NCBI GenBank assembly: GCA_965227875.1
Contig: OZ245783.1
Location: forward strand, 372,001 to 436,000
Reading direction: 5' to 3'
Source: G965227875 sp965227875
GTDB lineage: Bacteria; Pseudomonadota; Alphaproteobacteria; Rhizobiales; JAJFHC01
Length of the DNA stretch: 64,000 nt
The notes under the pieces are model-generated. The model ran no database searches. It was not told the origin of the DNA and was given only the letters and a program-made list of their open reading frames with translations. Shown in pieces: positions 46,237 through 54,989 of this stretch. Each line of letters opens with the position of its first letter. The first letter of the stretch is position 1. A program made the position numbers and the translations under genes.

Positions 46237-46710
46237 TTAGTTCTTCGGCTTCCGAAAATCGGTATGGCAGGACGCGCAGGTTTTCGCGAGTCTTGCGAAA
46301 TCGATCCGGATCTTCCGTTTGTCCCCGGTGCCCGCCGTGGATTCGAGCGCCGTGGCGCGTTCCGCCAGTCTCCTCGCCAGTTTCCGGAACTCCTCCGGTT
46401 TCTTCCAGATCGCCGGAAGCGCTTCGGAGACCTTGGACGTCCGGCTCATCGGCGTATCGGGAAAGAGCTTCTCGATTTCGAGTGCGTGGGTGCGGACGGT
46501 TCTCGCGGACGCCGCGATGCGTTCGGCATCGAACTCCCGCTTGCCCTTGAACATGTCGCCGACCTCGCCCATGGCGCTGCCCATGACCTTCATGCCCTCC
46601 ATTCGTTTCTTCACCACACCCGTGGCGCCGCTATGCGCCCATACGCTGAAGGAAAGGCCGGCTGCGGCCAGTCCAGCGAACAGGCCCGCAGCTATCGTTT
46701 TGCGATTCAT
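46237..46710 (-). CDS. Cytochrome c'-like (class II) protein
   Basis: A 157-residue exported protein. A signal peptide (MNRKTIAAGLFAGLAAAGLSF) is followed by a four-helix bundle with the heme site CASCHTDFRK close to the C-terminus, the hallmark of cytochrome c'/c-556. The MxxxGxA segment (MKVMGSAMGEVGDMFKG) near the start of the bundle fits the first helix. AGGA lies 6 bases ahead of the ATG. Cytochromes c' bind NO or act in electron transfer. Eight bases separate its stop from the diheme cytochrome gene, so they are one operon. Confidence 0.9.
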   Translation of the reverse strand: MNRKTIAAGLFAGLAAAGLSFSVWAHSGATGVVKKRMEGMKVMGSAMGEVGDMFKGKREFDAERIAASARTVRTHALEIEKLFPDTPMSRTSKVSEALPAIWKKPEEFRKLARRLAERATALESTAGTGDKRKIRIDFARLAKTCASCHTDFRKPKN

Positions 46711-46798
46711 GATGATTCCTGACTGATGCTTCGACTTTTTGCCCGGACGCGGCGTGAGCGAAAACGCCATGCCGCAGCCGTGAAACTGCCCTGCCGAG

Positions 46799-47167
46799 TC
46801 AGGGTCGTGGCGGAGGAGGCTCTATCGAACTTCCCAGGGTGAGCGGTTGCTCAGTGATGTGCACGAAGACATGTGCGAGGACAGCGGGGACATATCCGGT
46901 CTGCGGCGGTTCGATCATGAGAACCGGTGCCCCGCAATGCACCACGCTCCCGTCGCAACCAGGCAGGATCTCCCGGTCATGATCTCCGGCTTCGTCGCCA
47001 TGGACGTGGTCACCGACTGCCGCATGGTGCTCGTGATGATGGTGTGCGTCCGTTCGACCGGTCGTGTCGGTCGCCATGCCGGGCGCGGCGCCTGCTAGGA
47101 GAACCGCCAGGGTGACGAGCCAGACCACGCAGCGGCGAAACCGGTCTTGTCGATACGGGCAGCTCAC
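46799..47167 (-). CDS. Small His-rich exported protein of the copper operon
   Basis: A 122-residue protein with a hydrophobic signal (VVWLVTLAVLLAGAAPGMA), then a His-rich metal-binding stretch (TDAHHHHEHHAAVGDHVHGD), a Cys pair (PGCDGSVVHC) and a Pro-rich tail. The GTG start overlaps the stop of the cueR gene (GTGA), so it is co-translated with the regulator. It probably binds Cu or a related metal in the periplasm, much like other small CueR-linked proteins. No named family was recognised. Confidence 0.75.
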   Translation of the reverse strand: MSCPYRQDRFRRCVVWLVTLAVLLAGAAPGMATDTTGRTDAHHHHEHHAAVGDHVHGDEAGDHDREILPGCDGSVVHCGAPVLMIEPPQTGYVPAVLAHVFVHITEQPLTLGSSIEPPPPRP

Positions 47168-47565
47168 GACTTCACCCGTGCCAACCCGGCGATGTCGTCG
47201 AGGATCGGGCAGTCCGGCCTGTCGTCCCCATGGCAGTTTTCGGCAAGCGCCTTCAGCGTCTTCTTCATCGAGCGCAACTGTTCGATCTTGCGGTCGACTT
47301 CGGCGATCTTGCCCAGCGCCAAGGCCTTCACGTCCGCGCTGGCCCGCTCCTCGTCATCGTAGAGCGAGACCAGAAGCCTGCATTCCTCGATGGAAAAACC
47401 CAGGCTTCGTGCCCGCTGCAGGAATCGCAAACGATGAATGTCTTCCGGCGAGTAGTCGCGATATCCGTTCTCCGCGCGCGCGGGACGGATGAGGTCGATG
47501 TCCTCGTAATATCGTATTGTCTTGGCCGGCAGACCGGAATGGCGTGCGGCCGATCCGATGTTCAT
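47164..47565 (-). CDS. cueR: CueR/HmrR-type MerR-family copper regulator
   Basis: A 133-residue MerR-family activator. The winged-helix start MNIGSAARHSGLPAKTIRYYEDIDLI, the coupling helix and the C-terminal metal loop CHGDDRPDCPIL are all present; the C-x7-C spacing is that of Cu(I)/Ag(I)/Au(I)-sensing CueR and HmrR. On metal binding it remodels promoters with long spacers. Just upstream is such a promoter (47603-47633), so it regulates itself and the following His-rich, cytochrome and oxidase genes. The longer frame to 47700 overlaps the MFS gene and was rejected. Confidence 0.93.
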   Translation of the reverse strand: MNIGSAARHSGLPAKTIRYYEDIDLIRPARAENGYRDYSPEDIHRLRFLQRARSLGFSIEECRLLVSLYDDEERASADVKALALGKIAEVDRKIEQLRSMKKTLKALAENCHGDDRPDCPILDDIAGLARVKS

Positions 47566-47602
47566 GTCTGGCCCTGTCGAAGATCGGCAATCAACTGGGT
47601 GG

Positions 47603-47633
47603 AGTATAAACCTTCCACCAATGGGAAGCTCAA
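47603..47633 (-). promoter_or_regulatory. CueR-type promoter of the cueR operon
   Basis: On the minus strand TTGAGC (-35, 47628-47633) and TATACT (-10, 47603-47608) are separated by 19 bases, the long spacer needed for MerR-family activation. In the spacer lies the dyad ACCTTCC-N7-GGAAGCT. The -35 overlaps the stop codon of the MFS gene. It drives cueR, whose ATG is 37 bases beyond the -10. Confidence 0.85.
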
Positions 47634-49102
47634 GCCCGTGAGGCCGGCGCGTCCGACTTCGTTTCGGTCCGCCGCCTGATGAACGACAGCATCGACACAA
47701 GGCCGAATCCGGCGACCGGAAGACAGGCGAGGAACACGGTCGTGCTGACGTACTGCATCATCTGGGGGCCGCTGCCGCCCAGCGCCTGCGTGATTCCCGA
47801 CGCGTTGGCGACGATCCCTCCATAGGACGCACCGATCGCATAGCCCAGCCGCTGAAGCGTGGGAATGGCCGATGCGATGCGCGCGCCTTCGTGCTCGTCC
47901 GTGTTTGCGGTGGCCACCCGCAGGATGAACGTCCAGCAGATGCCGAAACCCGCACCGTCGAGCAGGGCGAATACGGCAATCGCCCAGACGGGGCCGTATG
48001 CCACGCTCCAGGCGAAACCGGCGACGCAAAGCGTGAGAAGAACCATGCCTGCCGCGATCATCTTGCGGTCATGGCGCTCCGGAAGGCCTGAAACCGTGAC
48101 CGCCGCCAGCGACCAGCCGATCGACGACGCGGCGATGACGTAACCCGCGACGAGGGCCGACACGCCGTGGATCTTGGTCATGAAGACCGGTCCGAAGGCG
48201 ACGATCGGCGTCGTGGCGATCGTGAAGCAGATTATCATCACCAGTCCCGCGCCCGTCTTTGTCCGCAGGTCGAGCGGCGACCGGGGAAAGAGCCGGTTCG
48301 CACCGCCATCCCTGTCGCGCTGGACAAAGAGCGCGAAGAGGAAGAAGGCGAACACGAGGAGAGGAATGGTGCGAATCGGCGTCACGTCGATTCCCGCCGC
48401 AGCCACGGCCAGCACGCCGCCGCAGAGATATCCGAGCCGCACGATCGGGAAGCGCGGCGCGGCCCCCTCCCTGTCGCCCTGCTCTCCGGTGGAGCGCTGG
48501 TAGAAGGCCAGGCATACGGCAAGGAGCGCGGCCTGCGCCGCAAAGAACCAGAAGCCCCCCTGCCATGTTGAATAGGCGACGAAAAGCCCGCCGACCAGCG
48601 GACCGAAAAAGGCCGACGTTCCCCAAATCGCCGATATTGCCGCCATGACACGCGGCATGTGGTGTCGCGGGAACAGGTTGTTGACCGAGACGAAGGCCAG
48701 CGCGATCAGTCCACCGCCGCCGAGCCCCTGCAGCAGGCGCCCGAAAAGCATGATCTCCATACGCCCGGCGAGCGCACTGATGATGCAGCCGGCCATGTAC
48801 AGCAGGGCCGCGTATTTCATCGCGCGCACCGGACCGAACCGGATGGACAGAAGTCCGCCGGCCGCACCCGCGACCACCGAACCGATATCGTAAAGGGCGA
48901 AGGCCCAGCCGATCAGGCCCGACCCGCCGATCTCTCCGATGATCGCCGGCATCATCGTCGCAACCAGCAGACTGTCCGCGGCATGCAGCCATGCGGCCAT
49001 GCTGACGAGGACGACACGGGGCAGATAGGGCGGAACGAACAGGTCGGACCAGCTCCCGGTCTGGGTTGGTGGTGAAACGCCGGACATCGGATCCGTTTCC
49101 AT
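47630..49102 (-). CDS. MFS transporter (DHA2-like)
   Basis: A 490-residue carrier with about fourteen hydrophobic segments. The opening VSMAAWLHAADSLLVATMMPAI and the segment RLLQGLGGGGLIALAF (the motif C-like glycine-rich helix) point to the DHA2 drug-exporter branch. It lies next to cueR but has its own divergent partner at 49134, with direct repeats in the 31 bases between, so it may not be copper-controlled. Its last codons overlap the -35 of the cueR promoter. Substrate unknown. Confidence 0.88.
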   Translation of the reverse strand: METDPMSGVSPPTQTGSWSDLFVPPYLPRVVLVSMAAWLHAADSLLVATMMPAIIGEIGGSGLIGWAFALYDIGSVVAGAAGGLLSIRFGPVRAMKYAALLYMAGCIISALAGRMEIMLFGRLLQGLGGGGLIALAFVSVNNLFPRHHMPRVMAAISAIWGTSAFFGPLVGGLFVAYSTWQGGFWFFAAQAALLAVCLAFYQRSTGEQGDREGAAPRFPIVRLGYLCGGVLAVAAAGIDVTPIRTIPLLVFAFFLFALFVQRDRDGGANRLFPRSPLDLRTKTGAGLVMIICFTIATTPIVAFGPVFMTKIHGVSALVAGYVIAASSIGWSLAAVTVSGLPERHDRKMIAAGMVLLTLCVAGFAWSVAYGPVWAIAVFALLDGAGFGICWTFILRVATANTDEHEGARIASAIPTLQRLGYAIGASYGGIVANASGITQALGGSGPQMMQYVSTTVFLACLPVAGFGLVSMLSFIRRRTETKSDAPASRA

Positions 49103-49109
49103 AAAGAAA

Positions 49110-49126
49110 GCTATATATTGCTATAT
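49110..49126. promoter_or_regulatory. Direct repeat GCTATAT between divergent genes
   Basis: GCTATAT occurs at 49110-49116 and 49120-49126, ten bases apart, so on the same face of the helix. It lies between the MFS gene and the divergent unknown gene, in a short AT-rich patch, and is a candidate operator for both. Confidence 0.45.
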
Positions 49127-49133
49127 TCTGTCG

Positions 49134-50063
49134 GTGGTTTCGCTGACTGGCAAGACAATTCCCTCCCGGATGGATATGGTCATTGCGATGCAGATGCCGG
49201 ATCCAGTTACGCCTTTTCGATGGAACATCGCAAGACGCGAACAGATCGGCCGCCTGTGCGAGGGGGTGAACGTCGCACAGGCATATGCCGGCTTCACCGG
49301 GCAGCTGCGCGAGGCAGCGGTTCGCGTCGTCGCCGCCTCACAGGATGGACGCCTCGTCTTCGTCGGCAGGTCGCCGGAATACATCTACGACTACCTCAGC
49401 GGCCTGTTTCGTGACCTCGAAGAGGACCGCGAACTGACATTGCTCCAGTTTTCCGCGCCGAGGGAACAGGTGTCGAGCTTCGCCGGATCCGAACCCGGCA
49501 AACTCGCCCATCTCTTCTCCTATCTGGGCACCGAGCGACTGGCTCCCGCTGATCTCGCCGCCGCCGACCGATCCGTCCGGTTTGTCGACCTGGTCGCATC
49601 CGGGCGAACCTTCGCGCAACTCCTCGCCTTTCTGGAACATCACGCCGGACAATCAGAGACGGACTGGAAGGCGGTCAAGCGACGTCTCGGCCTCATTGGC
49701 CTGACATGGCGGACCAAGAACAGTCCGAACACCCGGCGCTGGTGGCAGCGCCCGCCCTGGACCGACGAACATGCCGGCCTCGACATATGTTCGGTGCCCG
49801 TCCACACCGGCTTCTGGGATTTCTGCGGCAACAACCCCCAGAAGGTGACGCCTTCGCACTATGCCGGCCGCTGGAGTTCTCTGGACGACAAGGGCCCGCC
49901 ACGTGAAGAACATCATCTCGCGGCCCTTGCGCTGGCCTGCAGTCTGTACGACCGGGGCTGCGAGCCGGACGAACGCGCCCGTTTCGCCGCCGCCCTCGCC
50001 CGGCGCCCCGAATTTCGCGAAGCCTGGTTGAGATCGCTCGTCCTCAGGCTGAAGGGACGCTGA
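49134..50063 (+). CDS. Unknown protein with phosphoribosyltransferase-like features
   Basis: A protein of up to 309 residues, without signal or membrane helix. Segment LVFVGRSPEYIYDYLSGLF and later VRFVDLVASGRTFAQLLAFL look like the hydrophobic strand, turn and PRPP loop of a phosphoribosyltransferase, but the acidic pair is weak and I do not recognise the family. A Trp-rich middle (WRTKNSPNTRRWWQRPPW) and HTGFWDFCGNNPQKVTPS are notable. GTG at 49134 is the earliest start; ATG codons at 49170 and 49176 are equally possible. It is divergent from an MFS exporter with a shared AT-rich spacer. Confidence 0.7.
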   Translation: MVSLTGKTIPSRMDMVIAMQMPDPVTPFRWNIARREQIGRLCEGVNVAQAYAGFTGQLREAAVRVVAASQDGRLVFVGRSPEYIYDYLSGLFRDLEEDRELTLLQFSAPREQVSSFAGSEPGKLAHLFSYLGTERLAPADLAAADRSVRFVDLVASGRTFAQLLAFLEHHAGQSETDWKAVKRRLGLIGLTWRTKNSPNTRRWWQRPPWTDEHAGLDICSVPVHTGFWDFCGNNPQKVTPSHYAGRWSSLDDKGPPREEHHLAALALACSLYDRGCEPDERARFAAALARRPEFREAWLRSLVLRLKGR

Positions 50064-50071
50064 ACCGGGGA

Positions 50072-52456
50072 TCAGTCGTCCGCCAGACGCACGGTCCGCA
50101 GGCGCAGGGCGTTGGTGATGACCGAAACCGACGAAAGGCTCATGGCGGCCGCCGCGATCATCGGCGACAGCAGTGTTCCGGTCACGGGGTAGAGGATGCC
50201 GGCCGCCACCGGTACGCCGAGCGCGTTGTAGGCGAAGGCGAAGAAAAGGTTCTGCCGGATATTGGACAGCGTCGCCCTGGCCAGCTGCCGCGCCCGCACG
50301 ATGCCGGTGAGGTCGCCCTTGACCAGCGTGATGCCCGCGCTTTCAACCGCGACATCCGCTCCTGGGCCCATCGCGATGCCGACATGCGCGGCCGCGAGAG
50401 CCGGAGCGTCGTTGATGCCGTCGCCTGCCATGGCGACCCGTCGCCCGCCGGCCTGCAGATCGTGCACGAGAGCCTGCTTGTCTTCGGGCAGGATGTCGGC
50501 ATGCACCTCGTCTATGCCGAGCCGCTCTCCCACGGCAGCCGCGGTCCGCGCGTTGTCGCCGGTCGCCATGACGATCCTGAGGCCGGACGCCTTGAGTTGC
50601 CTGATCGCGCTTTCCGCGTCGTCCTTGATCGTGTCGGCGACGCTGATGAGTCCGGCAAGCCTGCCGTCCAGGGCGACGAACATGGCGGTCTCGCCTTCCG
50701 ACCGCCGCTTGTCCGCGACCGGCGCCAGAGACGCGACGTCGATCCCGCGCCCCTCCATGAGGCGGGAATTGCCCAGCAGCACCGTCGTGCCACCGACCCG
50801 CCCGGTCACGCCCTGTCCGGTGATCGCCTCGAAGGTTTCGGGATCACCGAAGGAAACGCCCCTGTCCCGGGCACCGGCGACGATGGCCTCGGCCAGCGGA
50901 TGTTCGGAAGCTTTCTCGAGGCTCGCCGCGACCGCGAGCACGAGGTCTTCCTTGCCGTCTTCGACCGACACGACTTCCGTCAATTCGGGCTGACCCCGCG
51001 TCAGCGTGCCGGTCTTGTCGACCACGAGGACATCGACCTCCGCAAGGCGTTCCAGCGCTTCCGCGTCCCTGATCAGCACGCCCGACTGCGCCCCCCGGCC
51101 GGTGGCGGTCATGATTGACATCGGCGTCGCCAGCCCGAGCGCGCAAGGGCACGCGATGATGAGCACGGACACTGCGGCAACGAGCGCGTGAACCATCGCC
51201 GGTTGCGGGCCGAACACCGACCAGAGCACGAAGGCGACCACGGCGACCGCGACCACGGTCGGCACGAACCACCCGGCCACCCTGTCCGCCATGGCCTGTA
51301 TGGGCGCGCGCGAACGTTGCGCCGAGGCCACCATGTCGACGATCCGTGCGAGCATCGTGTCGCCGCCGACACGCTCGACTTCCATGACGAAGGAGCCCGA
51401 ACCGTTCAGCGTACCACCGGTCACCGGATCGCCCGGCCGCTTTTCGACCGGCATGCTCTCTCCGGTCAGCATGCTTTCATCGATATTGGATGCGCCGTCG
51501 AGGAGCACGCCGTCCACGGGCACGCTTTCGCCGGGCCGGACCCGCACGCGATCCCCCTCGAGGATGTTTTCGACCGGCACGTCCCGTTCGGTACCGTCGT
51601 CGTGGACCCGGCGCGCCGTCTTCGGTGCGAGGTCGAGCAGCGCGCGAATGGCGGTTCCGGTACGCTCGCGCGCCCGCAGTTCGAGTACCTGGCCGACGAA
51701 GATAAGTGCGACGATGACCGTCGCGGCCTCGAAATAGACCGGCACGGTGCCATCGGGGGAGCGGAAGGATTCCGGAAAAAGCCCCGGCGAAAGCGTGGCC
51801 ACCACGCTGTAGATGTAGGACGCGCCGACACCGAGGGCGATCAGCGTCCACATGTTGGGACTTCTGTTCAGGATGGACGACCAGCCGCGCTTGAACATGG
51901 GCCAGGCCGCCCAGACGACGACCGGGGTCGCCAGCGCGAACTCGATCAGGATCGACGCTCTCTCGCCAAGCCATTCGCGGATCGGCAAGCCGACATGTCC
52001 GCCCATGGCGAGAATCATGACAACCAGCGCCAGGGCGGCGCTGACAACGAGGCGGCGGCTGAAATCGGCGAGTTCCGGATTGGGTTCGTCCCCGGGCACC
52101 CCCATCGGCTCGAGCGCCATGCCGCACAGCGGACAGTCGCCCGGCTTGTCCGTGACGATCTCGGGGTGCATCGGGCAGGTATACTGGACGCCCTTGGCGG
52201 CGGTTGTCTTGCGGCGCTTGTGCGCACCGCTGAGGTAGAACCAGGGATCCGCGGAAAACCGGCTGCGGCACTTCGTGGAACAGAAGTGATAGGTCTGCCC
52301 CTCATGGTCCAGGTGCGGCTTGCCTGCCCGGGTGTCGACCGTCATCCCACAGACCGGATCGATTGCCGTCGACACGTCTTCAGTCGGGGCACCGTGATGA
52401 TGCTTGTGATGATGATGCTGGCTGTCCTGCGCGGTCGTGGTCGCGGAATCCGACAT
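50072..52456 (-). CDS. copA: Cu(I)-exporting P1B-type ATPase with His-rich, YHS and metal-binding N-terminal modules
   Basis: A 794-residue inner-membrane ATPase. The N-terminus has a His-rich run (QHHHHKHHHG), a YHS module (IDPVCGMTV...HFCSTKC) and a heavy-metal-binding module (YTCPMHPEIV...CPLCGMALEP) instead of the usual CxxC HMA domains. Then come eight helices with TGESMPVEK, IIACPCALG, the phosphorylated DKTGTLTRG, SEHPLAEAI, and GDGINDAPAL. CPC in helix 6 plus MSLSSVSVITN in helix 8 marks the Cu(I) group. It exports Cu(I) to the periplasm, where the multicopper oxidase of this island would act on it. The CueR-type promoter 52500-52530 precedes it. Confidence 0.94.
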   Translation of the reverse strand: MSDSATTTAQDSQHHHHKHHHGAPTEDVSTAIDPVCGMTVDTRAGKPHLDHEGQTYHFCSTKCRSRFSADPWFYLSGAHKRRKTTAAKGVQYTCPMHPEIVTDKPGDCPLCGMALEPMGVPGDEPNPELADFSRRLVVSAALALVVMILAMGGHVGLPIREWLGERASILIEFALATPVVVWAAWPMFKRGWSSILNRSPNMWTLIALGVGASYIYSVVATLSPGLFPESFRSPDGTVPVYFEAATVIVALIFVGQVLELRARERTGTAIRALLDLAPKTARRVHDDGTERDVPVENILEGDRVRVRPGESVPVDGVLLDGASNIDESMLTGESMPVEKRPGDPVTGGTLNGSGSFVMEVERVGGDTMLARIVDMVASAQRSRAPIQAMADRVAGWFVPTVVAVAVVAFVLWSVFGPQPAMVHALVAAVSVLIIACPCALGLATPMSIMTATGRGAQSGVLIRDAEALERLAEVDVLVVDKTGTLTRGQPELTEVVSVEDGKEDLVLAVAASLEKASEHPLAEAIVAGARDRGVSFGDPETFEAITGQGVTGRVGGTTVLLGNSRLMEGRGIDVASLAPVADKRRSEGETAMFVALDGRLAGLISVADTIKDDAESAIRQLKASGLRIVMATGDNARTAAAVGERLGIDEVHADILPEDKQALVHDLQAGGRRVAMAGDGINDAPALAAAHVGIAMGPGADVAVESAGITLVKGDLTGIVRARQLARATLSNIRQNLFFAFAYNALGVPVAAGILYPVTGTLLSPMIAAAAMSLSSVSVITNALRLRTVRLADD

Positions 52457-52499
52457 GGCGATAGGTCTCGATTTCACTGGAGGAACGGTTACTGAACAG

Positions 52500-52530
52500 C
52501 AGATAGGCCTTCCAGTCACTGTAAGGTCAA
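52500..52530 (-). promoter_or_regulatory. CueR-type promoter of the copper ATPase gene
   Basis: On the minus strand TTGACC (-35, 52525-52530) and TATCTG (-10, 52500-52505) are 19 bases apart. The spacer holds ACCTTACAGTGACTGGAAGG, the usual HmrR/CueR dyad. It lies about 45 bases ahead of the ATPase start and matches the layout of the cueR promoter. Confidence 0.88.
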
Positions 52531-53212
52531 GAAAATGGAGAGGAGCCTCTCATCCGCCCTTTTCCTTGCCCGTCGCCAGACGGCCATCAGGTCTCGCCGT
52601 GCCGATCCTGGCGGTCATCGAAGCGACGATTCGCCAGAAGCCACCGGCATCGTCCGGTTCGGCATTTGCATCGTATCGGTTGTGAAGATGGCGCACAGGT
52701 CACGCTGCCTGTCGAATTCGATCTGTACGCGCTGCACCAACGGACGAGCGAAATCGAAGGTCCGCCCTGGCGATTGTCAGCATGATGATCGCCAGGGTGT
52801 GGTGTCTTAGAGCGTTGTCTGAACTCGCGTTCCGGTTGCCGGACGAGATCCGCAGTTGCCCAGCGCCTGACCGGGCCCGGAAAAAGATTCAGGAACAAAT
52901 GGTTACCGCAACAATCGGATTCAGTCTCTCACGGCGGAAATCGCCGCGACGTTCCGTGAACCAGGTGAAGCTTCACTTCAACTACCCGCGAGGATTGCAG
53001 CCCCCTGTCCGTATCGCGGTCTCTCGAGGCTGCGTGCACTACGGACGTGCCAGCGGCCATTTGCCTGGATCGCGCGCCAAACGATTGCCACGGCGGGATG
53101 TCCGGAGGGCACTTGTACGCGCGGCCTGACAGTACAACCCTGACGGGTTTCCAAATCGTTAGCGGTTTTGGATTATTTTCCTCCCATCGACTTTTTTCTG
53201 TGGGATGGAAAC
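52531..53212. other. Intergenic stretch without a convincing gene
   Basis: Short frames on both strands lack domains, signals and ribosome sites. The right part should hold the promoter of the chemoreceptor gene. No RNA gene or repeat was recognised. Confidence 0.5.
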
Positions 53213-54697
53213 ATGATCTTTTCGAATGGGGGCAAGGCCAGCCCCTCGGCAATCGTCGAAGCACTCGGCCGGTCGCACGCAGTCATCGAATTCAAGCCGG
53301 ACGGAACCATCGTCGACGCGAACGAGAACTTCCTCGACGCCATGGGCTACGGCATCAAGGAGATCCGCGGCAAGCATCACCGGATGTTCGTCGAGACGGG
53401 CGAAGCCGCTTCCGACGCCTACAGGGCGTTCTGGGCGGAGCTGGCTGCGGGTGAACACAAGATTGCCGAGTTCAAGCGCGTCCGCAAGGACGGGTCGCCG
53501 ATCTGGATCCAGGGTTCCTACAATCCCCTGCGCAACCGCTCCGGCAAGGTCACGGGCGTCATAAAGCTTGCCACCGACATCACCCAGGAAACGCTGCGAC
53601 GCGCCGAAACCGCGGGCCAGCTCGCCGCACTCGACAGGTCCCAGGCGGTCATCGAATTCAATCTGGATTCGACGATTCTCACAGCCAACGAGAACTTCCT
53701 GAAGACCGTCGGCTACGGTCTGGACGAAATCCGCGGCCAGAAGCACCGCATGTTCGTGGACCCGGCAGAAGCCGCTTCGGGTGAATACAGTAAATTCTGG
53801 GATGCTTTGAAACGCGGTGAGTTCCAGTCAGCCGAATACAGGCGGCTCGGAAAGGACGGAAGGGAAATCTGGATCCAGGCGTCCTACAACCCGATCCTCG
53901 ATCAGGACGGGAAACCGTTCAAGATCGTCAAGTTCGCCACCGACATCACGGAAACGGTTCTCCAGCGCCAGCGACGGTCGAGGATCATGCAATCCATCGA
54001 TCATGACCTGGGTGACGTCACCCAGGCGATCTCCAGCGCCAACGAACAGGCATCGAGTGCCAGCGAGGCCTCGTCACAGACGAACGACCGGGTTCAGCAG
54101 GTGGCCGCCGCCGTCGAGGAACTCGCAGCCTCGGTGAAGGAGATCAACCAGCAGGTGACCGCCTCGTCGCAGGTTGCCGGCCAGGCCGTTCAGGAAGCGG
54201 AGAACACCAGCAGCATCATGGCAGGCCTGTCGGACGCCGCGCAGCAGATCGGGGACGTGGTGGACATGATCTCCGACATCGCCGAACAGACCAACCTCCT
54301 GGCGCTCAACGCCACGATCGAGGCCGCCCGGGCCGGCGACGCCGGCAAGGGCTTCGCGGTCGTGGCCTCGGAGGTCAAGTCGCTGGCGAACCAGACCGCC
54401 ACCGCGACCGAGGAAATCAGCCGACAGATACACCAGGTGCAGGGTTCGACCCGTGCGGCCGTGGATGCCATCGGCTCAATCTCCGTGACGATCCAGAAGA
54501 TCAGCGAGGTTTCGTCGGCGATCTCGGCCGCGGTCGAGGAACAGTCGGCCGTCACGTCCGACATGTCCGGGGCGATGCACAATGCTGCGGAGAGCGTGTC
54601 TCAGATCAGCAGCAACATCGCCGGCATCGCCGACTCGACACAGCTCGTGGCCGAGGCCAGCGGCAAGATCAAGGAAGCGTCGCAGAGCATCTCCTGA
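53213..54697 (+). CDS. Soluble chemoreceptor with two PAS domains (BdlA-like layout)
   Basis: A 494-residue methyl-accepting chemotaxis protein without any membrane helix or HAMP domain. Two PAS domains (about residues 15-125 and 135-250) share VIEFxxDxTIxxANENFL, GYGxxEIRGxxHRMFV and IWIQxSYNP. The signalling domain follows from about 270, with DIAEQTNLLALNATIEAARAGD and GKGFAVVASEVKSLANQT at the hairpin tip. Cytoplasmic receptors of this layout sense redox state or ligands via PAS. The ATG at 53213 was chosen over a TTG upstream. A perfect hairpin terminator follows at 54706. Confidence 0.9.
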   Translation: MIFSNGGKASPSAIVEALGRSHAVIEFKPDGTIVDANENFLDAMGYGIKEIRGKHHRMFVETGEAASDAYRAFWAELAAGEHKIAEFKRVRKDGSPIWIQGSYNPLRNRSGKVTGVIKLATDITQETLRRAETAGQLAALDRSQAVIEFNLDSTILTANENFLKTVGYGLDEIRGQKHRMFVDPAEAASGEYSKFWDALKRGEFQSAEYRRLGKDGREIWIQASYNPILDQDGKPFKIVKFATDITETVLQRQRRSRIMQSIDHDLGDVTQAISSANEQASSASEASSQTNDRVQQVAAAVEELAASVKEINQQVTASSQVAGQAVQEAENTSSIMAGLSDAAQQIGDVVDMISDIAEQTNLLALNATIEAARAGDAGKGFAVVASEVKSLANQTATATEEISRQIHQVQGSTRAAVDAIGSISVTIQKISEVSSAISAAVEEQSAVTSDMSGAMHNAAESVSQISSNIAGIADSTQLVAEASGKIKEASQSIS

Positions 54698-54705
54698 GAA
54701 ACACC

Positions 54706-54733
54706 GGGCGAGGCGGCGCAGTCCGCCTCGCCC
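54706..54733 (+). terminator. Likely intrinsic terminator after the two-PAS chemoreceptor gene
   Basis: GGGCGAGGCGG (54706-54716) pairs perfectly with CCGCCTCGCCC (54723-54733) around a 6-base loop, 9 bases after the stop codon. Only a weak T-run follows (TCGCTT). Confidence 0.7.
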
Positions 54734-54743
54734 TCGCTTGAAA

Positions 54744-54776
54744 CGTGCCGGTGCAACATTGCTGCGCGCCGGCACG
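54744..54776. repeat. Second hairpin after the chemoreceptor gene
   Basis: CGTGCCGG (54744-54751) pairs with CCGGCACG (54769-54776). It follows the first hairpin by ten bases and could assist termination. Confidence 0.45.
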
Positions 54777-54989
54777 AACCTGCCACCCACCTGTCCAGGA
54801 CTGAGCGAGACGGCGCGAAAGAATACGCTGCTTCTACGGTCCGATTACCGTCCTCCCTCCCCCGTTTTTTGCGAGCTCGTGTCCGCTCCGAAAGCCGCCG
54901 CCCCCATCTCGTGCGCGAGAGCGCTCTGGGGCCCCGCGGCACCGGGACCACATGGCGACCTTGGCGTCTTCCACCCATCCTGCAGAACG

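Noticed and set aside
51188..52495. 435-residue plus-strand frame opposite the copper ATPase
   Set aside because: It has no domain; the minus-strand gene is certain.
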